Shown piece by piece: positions 1-12,772 of a stretch of DNA of 64,000 nt. The stretch's first letter is position 1. Each line of letters opens with the position of its first letter. A program made the position numbers and the translations under genes. Under the pieces are notes generated by a model. It had not been told where the DNA came from. It saw nothing but the letters and a program-made list of their open reading frames with translations, and made no database searches. Source of the stretch: Rhododendron vialii (lineage: Eukaryota > Streptophyta > Magnoliopsida > Ericales > Ericaceae); contig NC_080562.1 of NCBI RefSeq assembly GCF_030253575.1, positions 40,959,852 through 41,023,851 of the forward strand, read 5' to 3'.

Positions 1-120
1 ATATCCCAAGCCATGTAGGACTATATTTTTCTTATCATCTTCCTCGTGGGCAACCTAAACTCTTATATCCCAAGCCATGTAGGACTATATTTTTCTTACC
101 ATCTTCCTCGTGGGCAACCT
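1..120. repeat. Two-copy tandem repeat, 64-bp period
   Basis: Positions 1-56 and 65-120 are almost identical (one T/C difference), separated by 8 bases. The left copy touches the window edge, so the array may continue outside. No coding meaning is visible. Confidence 0.9.
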
Positions 121-779
121 TATTGTTGGTTTGTTATGATGAGGTGTGAATTGTGGATTTTTAAAATATAGAGTGGAATGAGATCCGCTCTAGCAATAAA
201 TAGAGATGTCTCAAATGTTATTAAGTGATCACTAATTTCACTCCGAAGCGATGTACAATTATATTTTCATTGATTCCCAAGTCGTGGTTCGTTGGGTAGC
301 TTTATTGCCTTAGGTACTTCAAGATCATTTTGGATCATGTTCTTGCCATTATTGTACATATTCTATTGTATAATTCATTATCAACGAATAAAATGAAAAA
401 TTGATTTTCGCACTCTTATTTTTATAATTTACACTCATTTTTTGGTCTTTAGTCATTTGAATTTACTATCTTATCTTTTATTCAGTACACTTTTTTTTTT
501 CACACATTCAACGATAATATTGTAAATTTATGTGAATAAAAACAAAAAAAGAAAAAATTACATGGATGATTAAAAGGGGAGTACAAAAATTATTTTCCAT
601 AGAAAATTAATTGAATTTAATGAAAGGGGTAAAAATCATTTGACAGTTCCTCGAATCACAAGGGTTTGTCTCTATCTACAAAATACAGTAAAAAGTTACA
701 GGTCAAACAATTTCAAATATTCTTAGGAAGAAAATGGAAATAAACAGCAGCATTGTAAAACTATACTAATAAAATAAAA
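121..779. other. AT-rich intergenic DNA, no gene seen
   Basis: Neither strand has a convincing reading frame. The stretch has T-rich runs near 490 and A-rich DNA near 540-560. Nothing else could be recognised. Confidence 0.6.
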
Positions 780-925
780 CAGAACAGTGAACTTGTAAAT
801 TTTACGTCGCAAGTTCAAATCTCACGGAGGTCACACTCTGAAGAGTTTGGATGTTAGTTAATTCCAAGATTCCGAAATTAGTCGAGGTGCTAGCAAATTA
901 GCCCAGACATCAAGTTATCAAAAAC
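780..925 (+). mobile_element. SINE-like element, degenerate
   Basis: It holds AAGTTCAAATCTCACGG, which resembles a pol III B box (GTTCAAATC). Its 3' half (AAATTAGTCGAGGTGC then a GTTATCAAAAA-like tail) matches the better copy at 36704-36901. Edges are approximate and I could not find a target duplication. Confidence 0.5.
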
Positions 926-1030
926 CAAAAAATAACTCTAAAAATAGTAAAATTCAATTAGGGCATGCACCAAAGTTAAGGATTCTTCGTATGGTTTCTT
1001 TCTTTCCCAGCAATTTTTTCACTAACCAAA

Positions 1031-1258
1031 CATGAACTGGGGACCCTGCCGAGCAGCATCCCTGCCAAGCGGCTAATTCGGCCGTTCATCTTGGAATCAA
1101 CGGCTCGGATCGAAACATCTTTTTCCTTTTCCTTTTTTTTTTTAAAAATCCATTCGGTACATTTACATCTGAACCGTCCAAAATATTTTTGGACGGCCGA
1201 GATGTGCTCGGCACCGCCTGCCAAGCACCCTGCTTGGCAGGGTCTCCAGGTCAGCATG
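1031..1258. mobile_element. MITE with GC-rich inverted ends
   Basis: The left end reads CTGGGGACCCTGCCGAGCAG. The right end, reversed, reads CTGGAGACCCTGCCAAGCAG. Further imperfect pairing extends about 40 bp inward. The central part is low-complexity. The superfamily could not be fixed because no clear target duplication was seen. Confidence 0.7.
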
Positions 1259-1559
1259 TAATAATAGACTTTCGCCTGACATTAACATCGAGTAAAGATG
1301 ATAGTTGTATAAAGGTGCTTGGAAAAAATGGCGCAAAAAGTTAAAAATTATGATCGAAAATTTATTTTTTATAAAAATTCAAAAAGTCATAAAAATTCGA
1401 CTTTCTTTGAATTTTTGTATAGTATATAATAAGATTTAGTCATAATTTTTTTACTTTTCCAATTCTTCTGACGAACTTATATTTCTCAAAAATTTAAAAG
1501 GAACCTAATAGGAGTATACATAAAATAATTTAAATAAAGACAAAACAAAAATTCAAATT

Positions 1560-1893
1560 AATCCATTATGGATTATTTTTTGTCCTCATTCAAAAAAAAT
1601 CACATTTGTTAGTTTTTCGTCAATTTTTTAAAGATTATTACTTCGCCATGACGAAATAAATCTAAAAAGTAAAAAATTACCATCAAAATTCAATTTTTTT
1701 TTATAAAGACAAAAAATTGCCTTATTGGCTTATTTTTATCTTTATTCAAAAAAATTGAGTTCCGTTCACAATTTTTTACTTTTTAGATTTCTTTCGTCAC
1801 GATAAAACAATAATCCTCAAAAAACTTATGAAAAATTAGCAAATATGATTTTTTTTGAATAAAGACAAAAAATAATTCAGAATGGATTATTTA
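1560..1893. mobile_element. Long foldback element (hairpin MITE)
   Basis: The left arm (about 1560-1715) pairs with the right arm (about 1735-1893) over some 150 bp. Shared blocks include AATCTAAAAAGTAAAAAATT and its complement. Arms diverge at roughly one base in six. It has no coding content. Confidence 0.75.
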
Positions 1894-2237
1894 GCCGAAC
1901 AAGGCCAAGTTTTTGTAAGAGAAACTCAAGCATGAATTAAGTACGTGGGGTTTTTACGTATAGCTCCTGTTTTTGACCCCCTCTTCCTGCACACTTTAGA
2001 AAAAAAATGAAAATGCACCTTTACGGATTTTTGGAATATTTTTTCAAATTGCCCCTATAAAAGTGTCTAAAATACTAAAATCCTATAATAGGAAAGTACA
2101 CTCTAAAACCTTATGAAAGTACCTAAACCTAAACCCTATGAAAGTGACACTAAAATCCTATAATAAAAAAGTGCATCATATAAAAGTGTCTAAATCTTAC
2201 ATACCTTAAAAAAATGCCTAAACCTCAACCGGCCTTA
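1894..2237. other. Intergenic DNA with degenerate short repeats
   Basis: Around 2070-2210 variants of CCTATAATA and ATGAAAGTG recur several times, giving a loose minisatellite. The remainder is AT-rich with no gene. Confidence 0.5.
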
Positions 2238-2526
2238 GGCTCCGTTCCGGAAACTTTTTTAAAAAATAAGTACTTATTTTGCCACTTTTTATTCAAAAAT
2301 AAGAAGGGCCATTCTATAAAACCCAAATAAAAAGTTCCTTCCATATTTTCAAACTCAAAAATAATATAAATGAAAAAAAAATCAATTTTTTTGCACCGTA
2401 TTAAAGATCTCAATGAGATTTATCAAACAAGATCCATAGTGGTAGGAAAATTATTTGCGTAAACACATGATTTTTGAGCTTGAAGTTGCCTTATACAAAA
2501 AATAAGACTGTTGCTATGATAATGGG

Positions 2527-2858
2527 CGCCGGCGGAGGGAAATCGTACTGGTAGCCGCGCTGGACCGTCTCCAGCCACCAGACGGCAGATCCGAGCCGTC
2601 CAAAAATTCTAAAAAAAAAAACCGAGGGGGCTGTCGTGAGAATCAACGGCATCCGAGGTGTGTAGGGTGCTTGATCCGAGCACCCATTTTCTGTATATAT
2701 ATAATCAAGCACCCTACACACCTCGGATGCCGTTGATTCTTGCGATGGCCCCGTTGTTTTTATTTTTTATAGAATTTTTGGACGGTTTGGATCGGCCGTC
2801 CGGTAGCCGGAGACGGCCCGGCGCGGCCACCGGTACGATTTTCCTCTCCGGCCGGTCG
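2527..2858. mobile_element. Palindromic foldback element, copy A
   Basis: The two arms meet near 2690-2705 and pair over about 150 bp. The inner arms read GGTGTGTAGGGTGCTTGAT and ATCAAGCACCCTACACACC. It is the same family as copy B at 2941-3341. Both sit inside the MITE at 2238-3381. Confidence 0.8.
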
Positions 2859-2940
2859 ATATCTATACAAATTCTTCCAAAATAAGTATTACCCTTCTTA
2901 TTTTCCGAAACAAACCTTCTTATTACACAAAAAATAGAGT

Positions 2941-3341
2941 ACTGCTATGGGTACCGACGGTACCCATAGGGAAAATGCACCGACGGCCACCGGACGGCCG
3001 TCTCCGGTCACCGGACGGCCGATCCGAGCCGTCCAAAAATTTTAAAAAATAAAATCGAGTGGGCCTACGCGAGAATCAATGGCATCCGAGGTGTGTAGAG
3101 TACTTGATCCGAGTACCCCTTTTTCGTGTATATACACGTATATACAAATATACACGAAAAATGGGTGCTCGGATCAAGTACCCTACACACCTCGGATGCC
3201 ATTGATTCTCGCGTAAGGCCACTCGGTTTTATTTTTTAAAATTTTTGGACGGCTCGGATCGGCCGTCCGGTGACCGGAGACGGCCGTCCGGTGGCCGTCG
3301 GTACATTTTCCCTATGGGTACCGTCGGTACCAATAGGATTT
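2941..3341. mobile_element. Palindromic foldback element, copy B, near perfect
   Basis: About 400 bp that reads almost the same on both strands. The outer arms contain GGTACCGACGGTACCCATAG and its complement. The centre near 3125-3165 is an alternating TATATACACG tract. Fewer arm mismatches than copy A suggest a younger insertion. Confidence 0.85.
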
Positions 3342-3691
3342 CTGCAAAAAATAAATTTTTATTTTGTTTCCGGAACGAGCGTTAAAACCCCACCGTAAAC
3401 CCATTCACAAAAATCTGGGCAAAATCCCATTTGGTGCACGTACGAATTGGGGACTGTGGGGTATTTACGATGACATGGCACGTGGGGCACCCTTCTCTCT
3501 CCACTTTCCCTCTCTCTGTCTCTGCTACAACCAGACAACCTCCCCTGGCGCCGACTTGGAAGCGGTGGACATAATTGAAAATCTCGACGTCGAGAAGCGG
3601 TAGGCATCCTTCCACGTAATTAATTCCTCGCGTTATCCTTGGAGATATCCTTCGACCTTAGCGGTAAATTGAAACCAGATTTCTATCCTTA

Positions 3692-4381
3692 GGCCATCCA
3701 CGTATAATAAAAAGGGATGATAAAGAAGTTGACACATCAGCTTTTAATTATTCATTTAAGAAGTTGCTAAACTTAATAATATTGAGTTTCACAATAGTCA
3801 CTTCTAATTCATAACCAAAATAAGGATTCATTATAATTTCACTATCTCTTCGTCTCTGTTTCCTATCATTAACTTCCTTTCATTTATGGTTTTTTTTTTG
3901 GCAACAATATATCAATTCTTTCTCTTAATTTTGAAAAAAAATTAGTGACTTTCTTCCATCCTATTATGAAATTTTTTGGGGGAAAAAAATAGAAACGGGA
4001 AAGAAAAGTGAAATACATTAATCCGGCGATGATGGGTTGAATTGTAGATGATCGAGACATATGAACTTCACTTTTTGAGGAAAAGAAAGAGAAATAGTTT
4101 GTGGGTGAAGGGAAGAAGATATAGAGCAGGCGATGAAAATAAGAAAAAAATATCAATTGAAACACGTGTGTATACAAATTTTGGAACTAGTTAACTTATG
4201 TAGTGTAGAGTCCACAAATTTTAATTATTGAAAAATGTTGCTATTTTGGTTATACAAAATCTAAAATTTGATTATTTCTAAGGATGTTGCTAAGTTTGAT
4301 TATACCATTATGAGCTATCTTTTGCACCAACATTGTAAACTTTAAAAATAATTGACTTTTGATTATACCAATGTGGATGGC
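3692..4381. mobile_element. Probable MITE, about 690 bp
   Basis: The left end GGCCATCCACGTATAAT pairs with the right end ATTATACCAATGTGGATGGC. The interior is AT-rich and has no transposase. It is flanked by TTA on the left and TTT on the right, so PIF/Harbinger is only a guess. Confidence 0.5.
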
Positions 4382-4536
4382 TTTATCACACGCAATAATC
4401 TCAAAGCACTGCATAAAGCAAAGATTAACGTCAAATCAAATCAAATGATCACGTCATAAGCAGTCGCTCAGAACTCGGAAGATTATTCAGCGCTCCAACA
4501 AAAATGCTACAACCACAATCAATCACACACCTATTT

Positions 4537-4773
4537 TATTAGAAAAGCACACATTTAGTCATATCCTTGACCAAAGATATTCCAGCCCATGATTTTAGCA
4601 CCTCATGGTCAATATGTCCATGTAAAATTTATTCAGTCCTTCATAGTAAATGCTGTAATCATGCTAACTGTAATCTTGCATAATCCCATGACTTATTGGA
4701 TTTGATACTCTTGTACTCTGTATATATAGCGATCAAAGATGAATATAATGTTAAGAACTTCCAGAATTTTACA
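4537..4773 (+). repeat. 5' LTR of the copia fossil
   Basis: It begins TATTAGAAAAGCACACA, ends GAATTTTACA, and is followed directly by the primer-binding site. A TATA-like ACTCTGTATATATAG lies in its 3' third. Confidence 0.9.
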
Positions 4774-7700
4774 TGGCATCAGAGCTATACTAATCCATAT
4801 CAGTTCTTACATCTCACAATGTCTTCAACTGATTCTTCCCCAAAGAGTCAAGTAAATCCCCCTTCTGTTGAGCATGAATCCATAGATAATCTCTACTTCT
4901 TGCACCACTCTGACAATCCAGGCCAAGTTTTTAGTTTCAACTCTTTTGAACGGTGATAATTATCCCTCATGGCAGCGTGCTATGATAGTAGCTCTCTCTG
5001 CCAAAAATAAGTTTGGCTTTGTTGATGGTTCTTTACCAAAGCCAAATGAGTCCTCTTCCAATCATTCATCATGGGTCCGTTGTAACCACATGGTGCTCTC
5101 ATGGTTGCTTAATTCTCTTGATTATCACCTTCGGAAGAGTGTTATTTTTGGGGAAACTGCTGCAGAAATTTGGGCTGATCTACGTGAACGATTTTCTTAA
5201 AGGAATGGTCCACATCTTTTTCAACTACAACGTGAGATTGTTAACCTCCATCAAGACCAACAATTTGTCGCAGCTTATCATACTAGAATTAAAAGTTGCT
5301 AGGATGCTTTATCTCATCTTACCAATCTTCCCTCCTGCACTTGTGGAGCAGCCAAAGCAATATTAGATCTACAACAACAATTCCAGTAACTTCAATTCCT
5401 TAGGGATTGAATGATCCTTTTACTGGCGTACGCAGCCAAATGTTATTAATGGAACCTTTGTCATCTGTGAACAAGGTTTATAGCCTGCTCCTCCAAGAGG
5501 AGAAACACAGTGAGGCACTCATTCCAACAATTGAATCCATGAATTCTATTGCAAATCATCAAAGCTCTAATTCTGGGCCACAAATTTCCCTCACAAATCC
5601 AACTGCAACTGCTGCAAATTATAAGGGTCATTCAAATGCCCTTCATCCCAATGGACAACAAAGGTCTCACAAAAAGATTCGCCCACGGTGCTCATACTGT
5701 GACCAGATTGGACATTCTAGAGAAAAACATTACAAGTTACATGGGTACCCAGCACGTCCAGCAATTCCATCCCAAGCTCACAATGTTGAGGTTCCTCATT
5801 ATCTTCCTATGCAGCCTATTGTGTCATCTAGCACCCCACAATTCACACCAGAACAATATCAACAGATCCTCTCCATCTAGGTAATTTCACAGCCAAGTGC
5901 TCATCTTGCAGGTAAACCGTTTGCCTCTCTTTGGATCATTGATATTGGTGCTACCGACCACATGGTTTGTTCTCTTTCATTGTTTCATGATTGCCACCAA
6001 TCTTTTGCATTAAACCCAGTTAAATTACCCAATGGCTCCACTACTCCGATAACCAATGTTGGTACTGTACATCTTACTCCTAATCTGATCCTTCATAATG
6101 TCCTTTGTGTTCCAACTTTTTCACACAATCTCATCTATGTTAGTAAACTCATAGCTTCTTTTAATTGTGATGTCATATTCTTCTCTTCCCATTGTGTTTT
6201 TCAGGACCGTCGCACGGGAACGATGATTGGATGAGGCAGACCACATGGCGGATTATACATCTTTGAACAAGATGATGAGCATTTTCCTTTCACCAGTTCA
6301 GTCCAAAAGCCTTCTTTTGATCCTTGGCATTGGCGTCTTGGCCATCCTTCTGCTACTCACTTGCGCAATTTAGCTAGGCTGCAATCTGCAATTTCTTACC
6401 AGGATTGCTTATGTCCCATTTGTCCTCTTTCCAAGCAAACTCAATTGCCGTTTTCTTATAGTAATATTAAATCTGTTGCTCCATTTGATCTCATTCATTG
6501 TGATTTGTGGGGTGGTTACCACACACCTTTTTTGATTGGTGCTCACTATTTCTTAAGTGTGGTTGACAATTTTAATAGATGTACTTGGGTATTTCTTATG
6601 CGTGCTAAATCTGAGGCCAAACAATTTTTAAGTGATTTCATTGTCATGGTCAGAACCCAATTCAACAAAACAGTGAAATTCATTCGTTCAGACAATGGTT
6701 CGGAATTCATTTTCAATGACGTCCAAAAATTCCTTCAGGAAAATGGCATTCTTCATCGGAAAATGGCATTCTTCATCAACGTAGTTGTGTTGGAACACCT
6801 CAACAAAACGGTGTGGTTGAACGCAAAAATAGGCATTTACTTGAAGTCGCTCGATCCTTGAGATTTCAAGCAAATCTTCCACTCAAGTTTTGGGGTGATT
6901 GTGTTCTAACAGCTACTTACTTGATCAATAGGATTCCTACGCCGATCTTGTCTGGAAAATCTCCTTATGAAGTTCTGTTTGGCACTATGCCCAAATACTT
7001 AAATCTTCGTGTATTTGGTTGCTTATGCTTTGCTCACAATATTCATTATCATCACAAGTTTGATGCCCGTGCTCGAAAATGTATCTTTATTGGTAGGTTT
7101 GAGCAAAAAATCCGTCCACCCGAAGGGTCTCGAATGGTTTCCAGAAGAGCAGCGGTCGGCTGCAGTTTCAAATATGTGAGAAATTTTGGGTTTCGGTCGG
7201 CCGACAGGTTTAATATATGCGTACCCGATCAACCCGACCTGTCTGACATATTACTGTGTATTTTAATCTGTCCCTACACGTGTCAATTAACCCTACCCTC
7301 AGCGCCGTTTCACTCCTATTCAATGCAGACTGCAGACGCAAGACTCTCTCTCTCTCTCTCTCTGGCGAAAACTCATCAAGCAATCTTCTCTCTCTCGATC
7401 TGAAGCTAAACGAAGGCCAAACATCTTTGAGGCTTGTTTAATTTACTTGAGTTCATGTTAAGGTTTGGTTTAGTTGTTTAATCTGTGAAAAAACCTCTCT
7501 CTGGAAGTTTGTTGTCCGGTGTATTTGTTTCCTCTGCTTTTTTTTTTTCCTTAGATCTGTTTTTTGTTGCTGCAATTGAAACCGACCCGACCGACAGTCC
7601 GATGATGTCGGATCGGTCGAGATTAACGTTCAAGTCAGTTGGCCAACGGGTGCTAGTTTTTCCAACCCGATCTATCGGGTCGGGAAGACAACACCAGGGG

Positions 7701-8223
7701 AAGGAATACTTCTATCTTCTAGCAGCTCGCTACAATTGACTTGTTATAGTGACTTCGATTGGGCCAGTTGTCCGATGACTCGCAGGTTTACAACTGGTTT
7801 CATTACCTTTCTTGGTCACAGTCCCATCTCTTGGAAGACAAAAAAAACAAGTCACCGTTTTTCGTTCATCCGCCGAAGCTGAATATCGGTTCATGGCCAC
7901 CGCGACTTGTGAAATTACTTGGCTAAAATATCTCCTAACAGATTTGGGAGTTCCTCATGATCAACCAGTTGCTCTTCATTGTGACAATCAGGCTGCACTG
8001 CACATTGCTGCAAATCCGGTCTTCCATGAGCGCACTAAACACATTGAACTTGATTGCCGTCTTGTGAGGGAGAAAATTCTACAAGGTTTAATATCCACAG
8101 TGCCTGTTCCCAGCAAAGAGCAATGTGCTGATATATTTACCAAAGCTCTTAGACGCAATCAGTTTAGTTTCCTAAAATCCAAGTTGAACATGATCAATCC
8201 TCATGCTCCAACTTGAGGAGGAG

Positions 8224-8460
8224 TATTAGGAAAGCACACATTCAGTCATACCCTTGACTGAATATATTCCGGCCCATAATTTTAGCACCTCATGGTCAAT
8301 ATATCCATGTATAATTAATTTAGTCCTTTATAGTAAATGCTGTAATCATGCTAGCTGTAATCTTGCATAATCCCATGAATTAGGGAATTTGATACTCTTG
8401 CACCCTGTATGTATAGTGGTCAAAGATGAATAGAATGTCAAGAACTTCTAGAATTTTACA
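8224..8460 (+). repeat. 3' LTR of the copia fossil
   Basis: Same length and ends as the 5' LTR (TATTAGGAAAGCACACA to GAATTTTACA), preceded by the purine tract GAGGAGGAG. Confidence 0.9.
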
Positions 8461-8853
8461 TATTTACACACATCAACCTATTTACTCGCGTCTCAAAAAA
8501 AAAATAAAAATGTTAGGGACACATCAATGTGTTACATCTCAATCACACCCCTCTCACATGCATGTGTGGGAATTTCACAACATATGCTAAGGACCTGCTA
8601 GGGATCCACATGTATATGAAAGATGTGTGATTAAGATGTGACAAATTAATGTGTTCTTAAAATCTCCAAAAAAATAAAAACCTATTTATTCGAAAATACG
8701 GAGTACTCCAGTGTGTATAGTCCTTCTAGTACACCCTATAAACACCCAATAATAATTCCTTCATTCGTTCTAACTTCTTGCCTTCTCTCCCTACACTCTC
8801 AGCTAGCTAGTACTATCATCGAGGAGCGTGTATAATCCCGCGGCCGTTTCCAT

Positions 8854-8874
8854 TCTCTCTCTCTCTCTCTCTCT
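8854..8874. repeat. CT microsatellite in the PMD gene leader
   Basis: A CT run ends 16 bases before the start codon at 8891. Such CT tracts are common in plant 5' UTRs. Between the copia fossil and this point (8466-8853) no other feature was recognised; this is the presumed promoter region. Confidence 0.8.
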
Positions 8875-8890
8875 GTCCTAAGCTCCAACA

Positions 8891-11800
8891 ATGGAGTCAC
8901 CAGAAGAACAGCAAACTCTAATCCACGAAGTAAGAAACAAGAGAGTAATCTCCCAAAAAGAAGAACAACCCACAACAACAAGAATCGCCAGATACCTCAA
9001 ACCCATCGCAGACAACTCGAACCCACCCGTTCCAATCCCGACCAGTACCCCTCTGTTATCCGAAATCTTCCCCCACGACATCCTAGACTGGCCCACCAAA
9101 GTCATTTTCAAAGGCTGGAACTCCCCGCAGCGGAAATGGCAGCAATGGGTCGAGTCCTTGGCCGAGAAACACGGCTCCGTTTGGAACCAGACGGGGATAC
9201 TCGACGCGATAACGGGGTCCGTTTATGAGGTGCAGTTTAACTCGGACTTGTTGCTGGGTTTGGCCGAGTTCTGGTGCCCCGAGACCAACACGTTTGTTTT
9301 CCCGTGGGGCGAAGCGGGTTTGACGCTGGAAGACGTGGCGATTCTTGGCGGGCTTCCGGTGGTCGGGGAGGGGATAGGGGTTTCCGTGTCGGAGGGATTA
9401 GTGGGAATTGTGGAGGAGATGGAGAGACAGAGAGAGAAAATTCTTAAAAGCAGGGCAAAGAAAGCTGCACACTCTAAATGGATCAAGCGGTTTATGGAGG
9501 AAGAAGGAGGAAGTGAGTTTGAGCATGCAGGGTTTCTGTCCCTCTGGTTATCAAGGTATAGCAGTTAAGGAAAATGACGGCTTACGACGTATTTTGATAA
9601 TTAATACTCGTCAATGACATACTAAAAATATTTATTAATGCTGAAAATGTCCTTAAAAATATTAATTATCAAACACGTCATTGACCGTCATTTTCTCTTA
9701 ATAAAGCTTCAAAGTCTTGTTTATTCAAAGTGGTGTCTTTCTTTCTTCTGGTTTAGAAAATTTGAAAAGAAAATGATTTTCACACTTTTTTTTCTTCTTT
9801 TTTTATTTTAATTATGAAGCTCCTTTTCCTTTCTTTTAGCAAAAATTACATAAAAAAAAGAAAAAAAAGTGTGAAAATCATTTTTCAATTTCAAAACCAA
9901 AACAATTTCTTTCTTCCTTCAATAATGCTTTATGTGAGTCATGTGACAAGGTGCGTTGAATCTTCATCTTATAAATGGAGAAAGTTATGTTACACATAGG
10001 ACACATAATTTTGGCCTGTTTACATATTTAGAGATTAAATTCTCTTCACCGGCCGGAGGAAAACCCTACTTTTCTACCACCACTTTTTTTGGTCATACTA
10101 TGTATTATTGTTAATCTGAATCGTTCATCTTGTAGATCCCACATAGTAGTGTATCCATGCAAAAAATAAACTTCATCGAACATTGATAGGGGTATCAAAA
10201 ATTGAATTTTACTTTGTAAATTAGATAGTTTATCTTTATTATTATTGACAGAAATCAGATTGTTCATTTTATAAATATCTATCGAATTCCGATGAAGCTG
10301 ATTTTTTGTATAGCAATACTATATTGCGGGTCTTAAAATAAGAACGGTTCAAATCACAACATTAGACAATTGGTGGGGCCCATAATAGACGTTGGTGGAA
10401 AAGTGGGGTTTTACATCGGCGGTGGATAGAATTTATTCTCTACATACTAATTGTTGTTTATGTTTAATAATCGGATGATAAGGCATATTTCCCGCTGGCC
10501 TTTGTAATGTTTTGATCTCTGTGGAATTCAAGCATATGATCTAGTGGAGGAAAAACACGTATTGTTTTCTCATACCCTCTAGGTCAAATCTCTTGCGGCT
10601 CGTTTGTTGGCCCTAATGGGAGGGGAGATATAGTAGAAGGGAAATAATTACATAAGGGGTAACAAGTTATATAGGGTTTGTTTGTAAGGGCGGTATATAT
10701 GAATAACGACATTTTCATAAATAATAATTGCATATCTGTAAATGATAATGGCGAAGTTGTAATTTTGAAGGTGGATATGAAGGGGATATGCGATGTGTAA
10801 CGCCCCCAATTTTGGGTATGTTAAAAAGATAATTTTATTGAATATTTAAAGAGAGTCTAGCTCATTATTAAATCATAATTTCCATAATTACACAAAGGGA
10901 GGGAAACTAGGTTCCTAACTACAGCTCCGCCTGCTCTTCCATCCTAGCCAGCTCTTCGGCACCAAAAGCCTCCAAGGTGTACAGCTCACCCTGTTTATCT
11001 ACAGGGTCTGACACATTATACCAGTGTCGCCACCGATATAATATGTCAGGATCACCAAAAGTAACACCATGAGCTTAAAAAGCTCAATAGAATAATCTAA
11101 ACCCACTAACCCTTAACTTACAACAATAGAAATTATACAACAGACAGTAACAATAACACATCCACATTCGATATTCAACTATCGTTGGTGTTCATGATTT
11201 TCTGTGTTTCTCCTACGCGACTCATCGTAAACCGTGTCACCATTTTTCACTTTTCTTTTTCCAAATCAACGTTTCCAAAATTTGTGTTTAATACACCCAA
11301 CCTCGGTTCCGCCGCTCCGGGTTTCCGAGTATCCACACAATGGTTCTGCCGCACCGGGTTCCCATTGGCACAGGATTGCATTGGCTCCTCTCCACGGATA
11401 ACCAAGCCACACACCCAACCTTGGTTCCGCCGCTCCGGGTTCCCAGGTATCCGCACAATGGTTCTGCCGATCCGGGTTCCCATTGGCGCGCACACACACA
11501 CCCAACTCACATAATGCCACCAAAATTGGTCATTATGTAGTTTCAAAATATTTCTTTCTTCAAACACTTTTTCCTTGTTAACCACACCCTAGGTGCCATG
11601 TTTCTAACTTTCTTGATTTCGGTGTCTCGTTTTCATGCATAGACTCCGCGGTAGGACTTTCCATATAAGGAATCATAAAGCATTCATTGAAATTTTGAAA
11701 CTAAACTAGCAAGATCATCCAACTCTATATTATTTAGCATGCCCAAAACATAAGTTGACAAGTTCAACATATTCCCCATCCTTTTCATTATTTCTAGAAA

Positions 11801-12680
11801 ACACCTTTCAAGTATTTCATGAAATTCTAACATTTTAGGCAACAGATAACCTTATATACTTAGGACAGATAACCTTAACAGTCAACAGATAACCTTATAT
11901 ACTTAGAGAAACGGTTAAGATCTTTGAACTAAAGACATTTTACTTTTCAAGATACGATTCTATACTATACGTAGAGTTAGTAGGCTAGGGGTTCTACCTT
12001 ACTTCTTGGCGGTGGTCAGCTACGAAGATTTGGTCGTCGGTTTTGTGATTCGGCGGCTTCGGATTGCTTCGAAAGGAAGAGAGATGGACTTTTCTCTTCC
12101 TAGAAACAACTTGCTAACTAAACTAAGCTATGTTAAAGATCTAGTGGTGGTTTTGGAAGTGGTTTGGTGGTTGCTCTCAAGAACTTCAAGAAACTCAAGA
12201 AATTTTGAACTTTTGAACCAAGAATACTTAGAATTTCTAGAGAGAAGTGAGAGCAAGAAGTGAAGGTGTGAGTTTAAGCTTGGAATGACATACTATTTAT
12301 AGGCCAAGGCTCCCCCCTCTCCCTCTCTCAACCAAAATCTCTCTCTCTCTATCTTTGATTTTTTTCTTTTTTCAAGCTTGATTGAAAGCTTGATGGGTTA
12401 GGTCAAGGTTGCTTGTACAACTTCTACCTAGTTCTTAGGCATGCAAGGCTAGATTTAGTCCTTTGGATTTGATCTTGGGAAGATTTGTGGAAGAAAGGAG
12501 AGTTGTACAAAGTTTAAAATTAGGAAATGTACAAAATAGGACAATAGAAGTTAGATTTTGCTTGCACAAGTGTATCTCCATGGATTTTAAGTACAATGGA
12601 AGATCAAGCCAAGGTACAAATCTAATCTCTTCCTCTTTCTCTTCTCTTTCTCTCTCTCTCCCTCTCTCTCTCTCTCGGCC

Positions 12681-12716
<36 letters not shown>

Positions 12717-12738
12717 TTGCAAAAGTACACACACACAC

Positions 12739-12772
<34 letters not shown>

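Larger units (their letters stand above)
2238..3381. mobile_element. Tourist-like MITE carrying two palindromic elements
   Basis: The ends are inverted (GGCTCCGTTCCGGAAAC on the left; CGCTCGTTCCGGAAAC when the right end is reversed) and are flanked by TTA on both sides (2235-2237 and 3382-3384), as in PIF/Harbinger elements. Internal blocks such as AAACAAGATCCATA match the uninterrupted copy at 50026-50264. The element was about 240 bp before the palindromes at 2527-2858 and 2941-3341 entered it. Confidence 0.75.
4537..8460 (+). mobile_element. Ty1/copia LTR retrotransposon fossil, broken
   Basis: The two LTRs are about 237 bp each, and the 5-bp target duplication TATTT lies at 4532-4536 and 8461-8465. 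A primer-binding site (TGGCATCAGAGC, tRNA-Met type) follows the left LTR and a purine-rich tract precedes the right one. Copia-order parts are recognisable: gag with a CCHC-type zinc knuckle, protease-like and integrase stretches, and an RNase H stretch near the 3' end. A reverse transcriptase region is not recognisable. Unrelated CT-rich DNA occupies part of the middle. Several breaks exclude function. The LTRs differ by about 26 of 237 sites by eye (about 11%), suggesting several million years. Confidence 0.93.

Noticed and set aside
3359-3615. Three overlapping frames of 77-82 codons
   Set aside because: They start in a MITE end, lack conserved motifs and are open on both strands.
7485-7739. 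84-codon frame inside the copia fossil
   Set aside because: It lies in the foreign CT-rich stretch, has no family resemblance and no start context.
11185-11585. Overlapping 66-112 codon frames on both strands
   Set aside because: They come from the GC-rich tandem repeat inside the solo LTR. Frames open on both strands with repeated segments are a composition effect.
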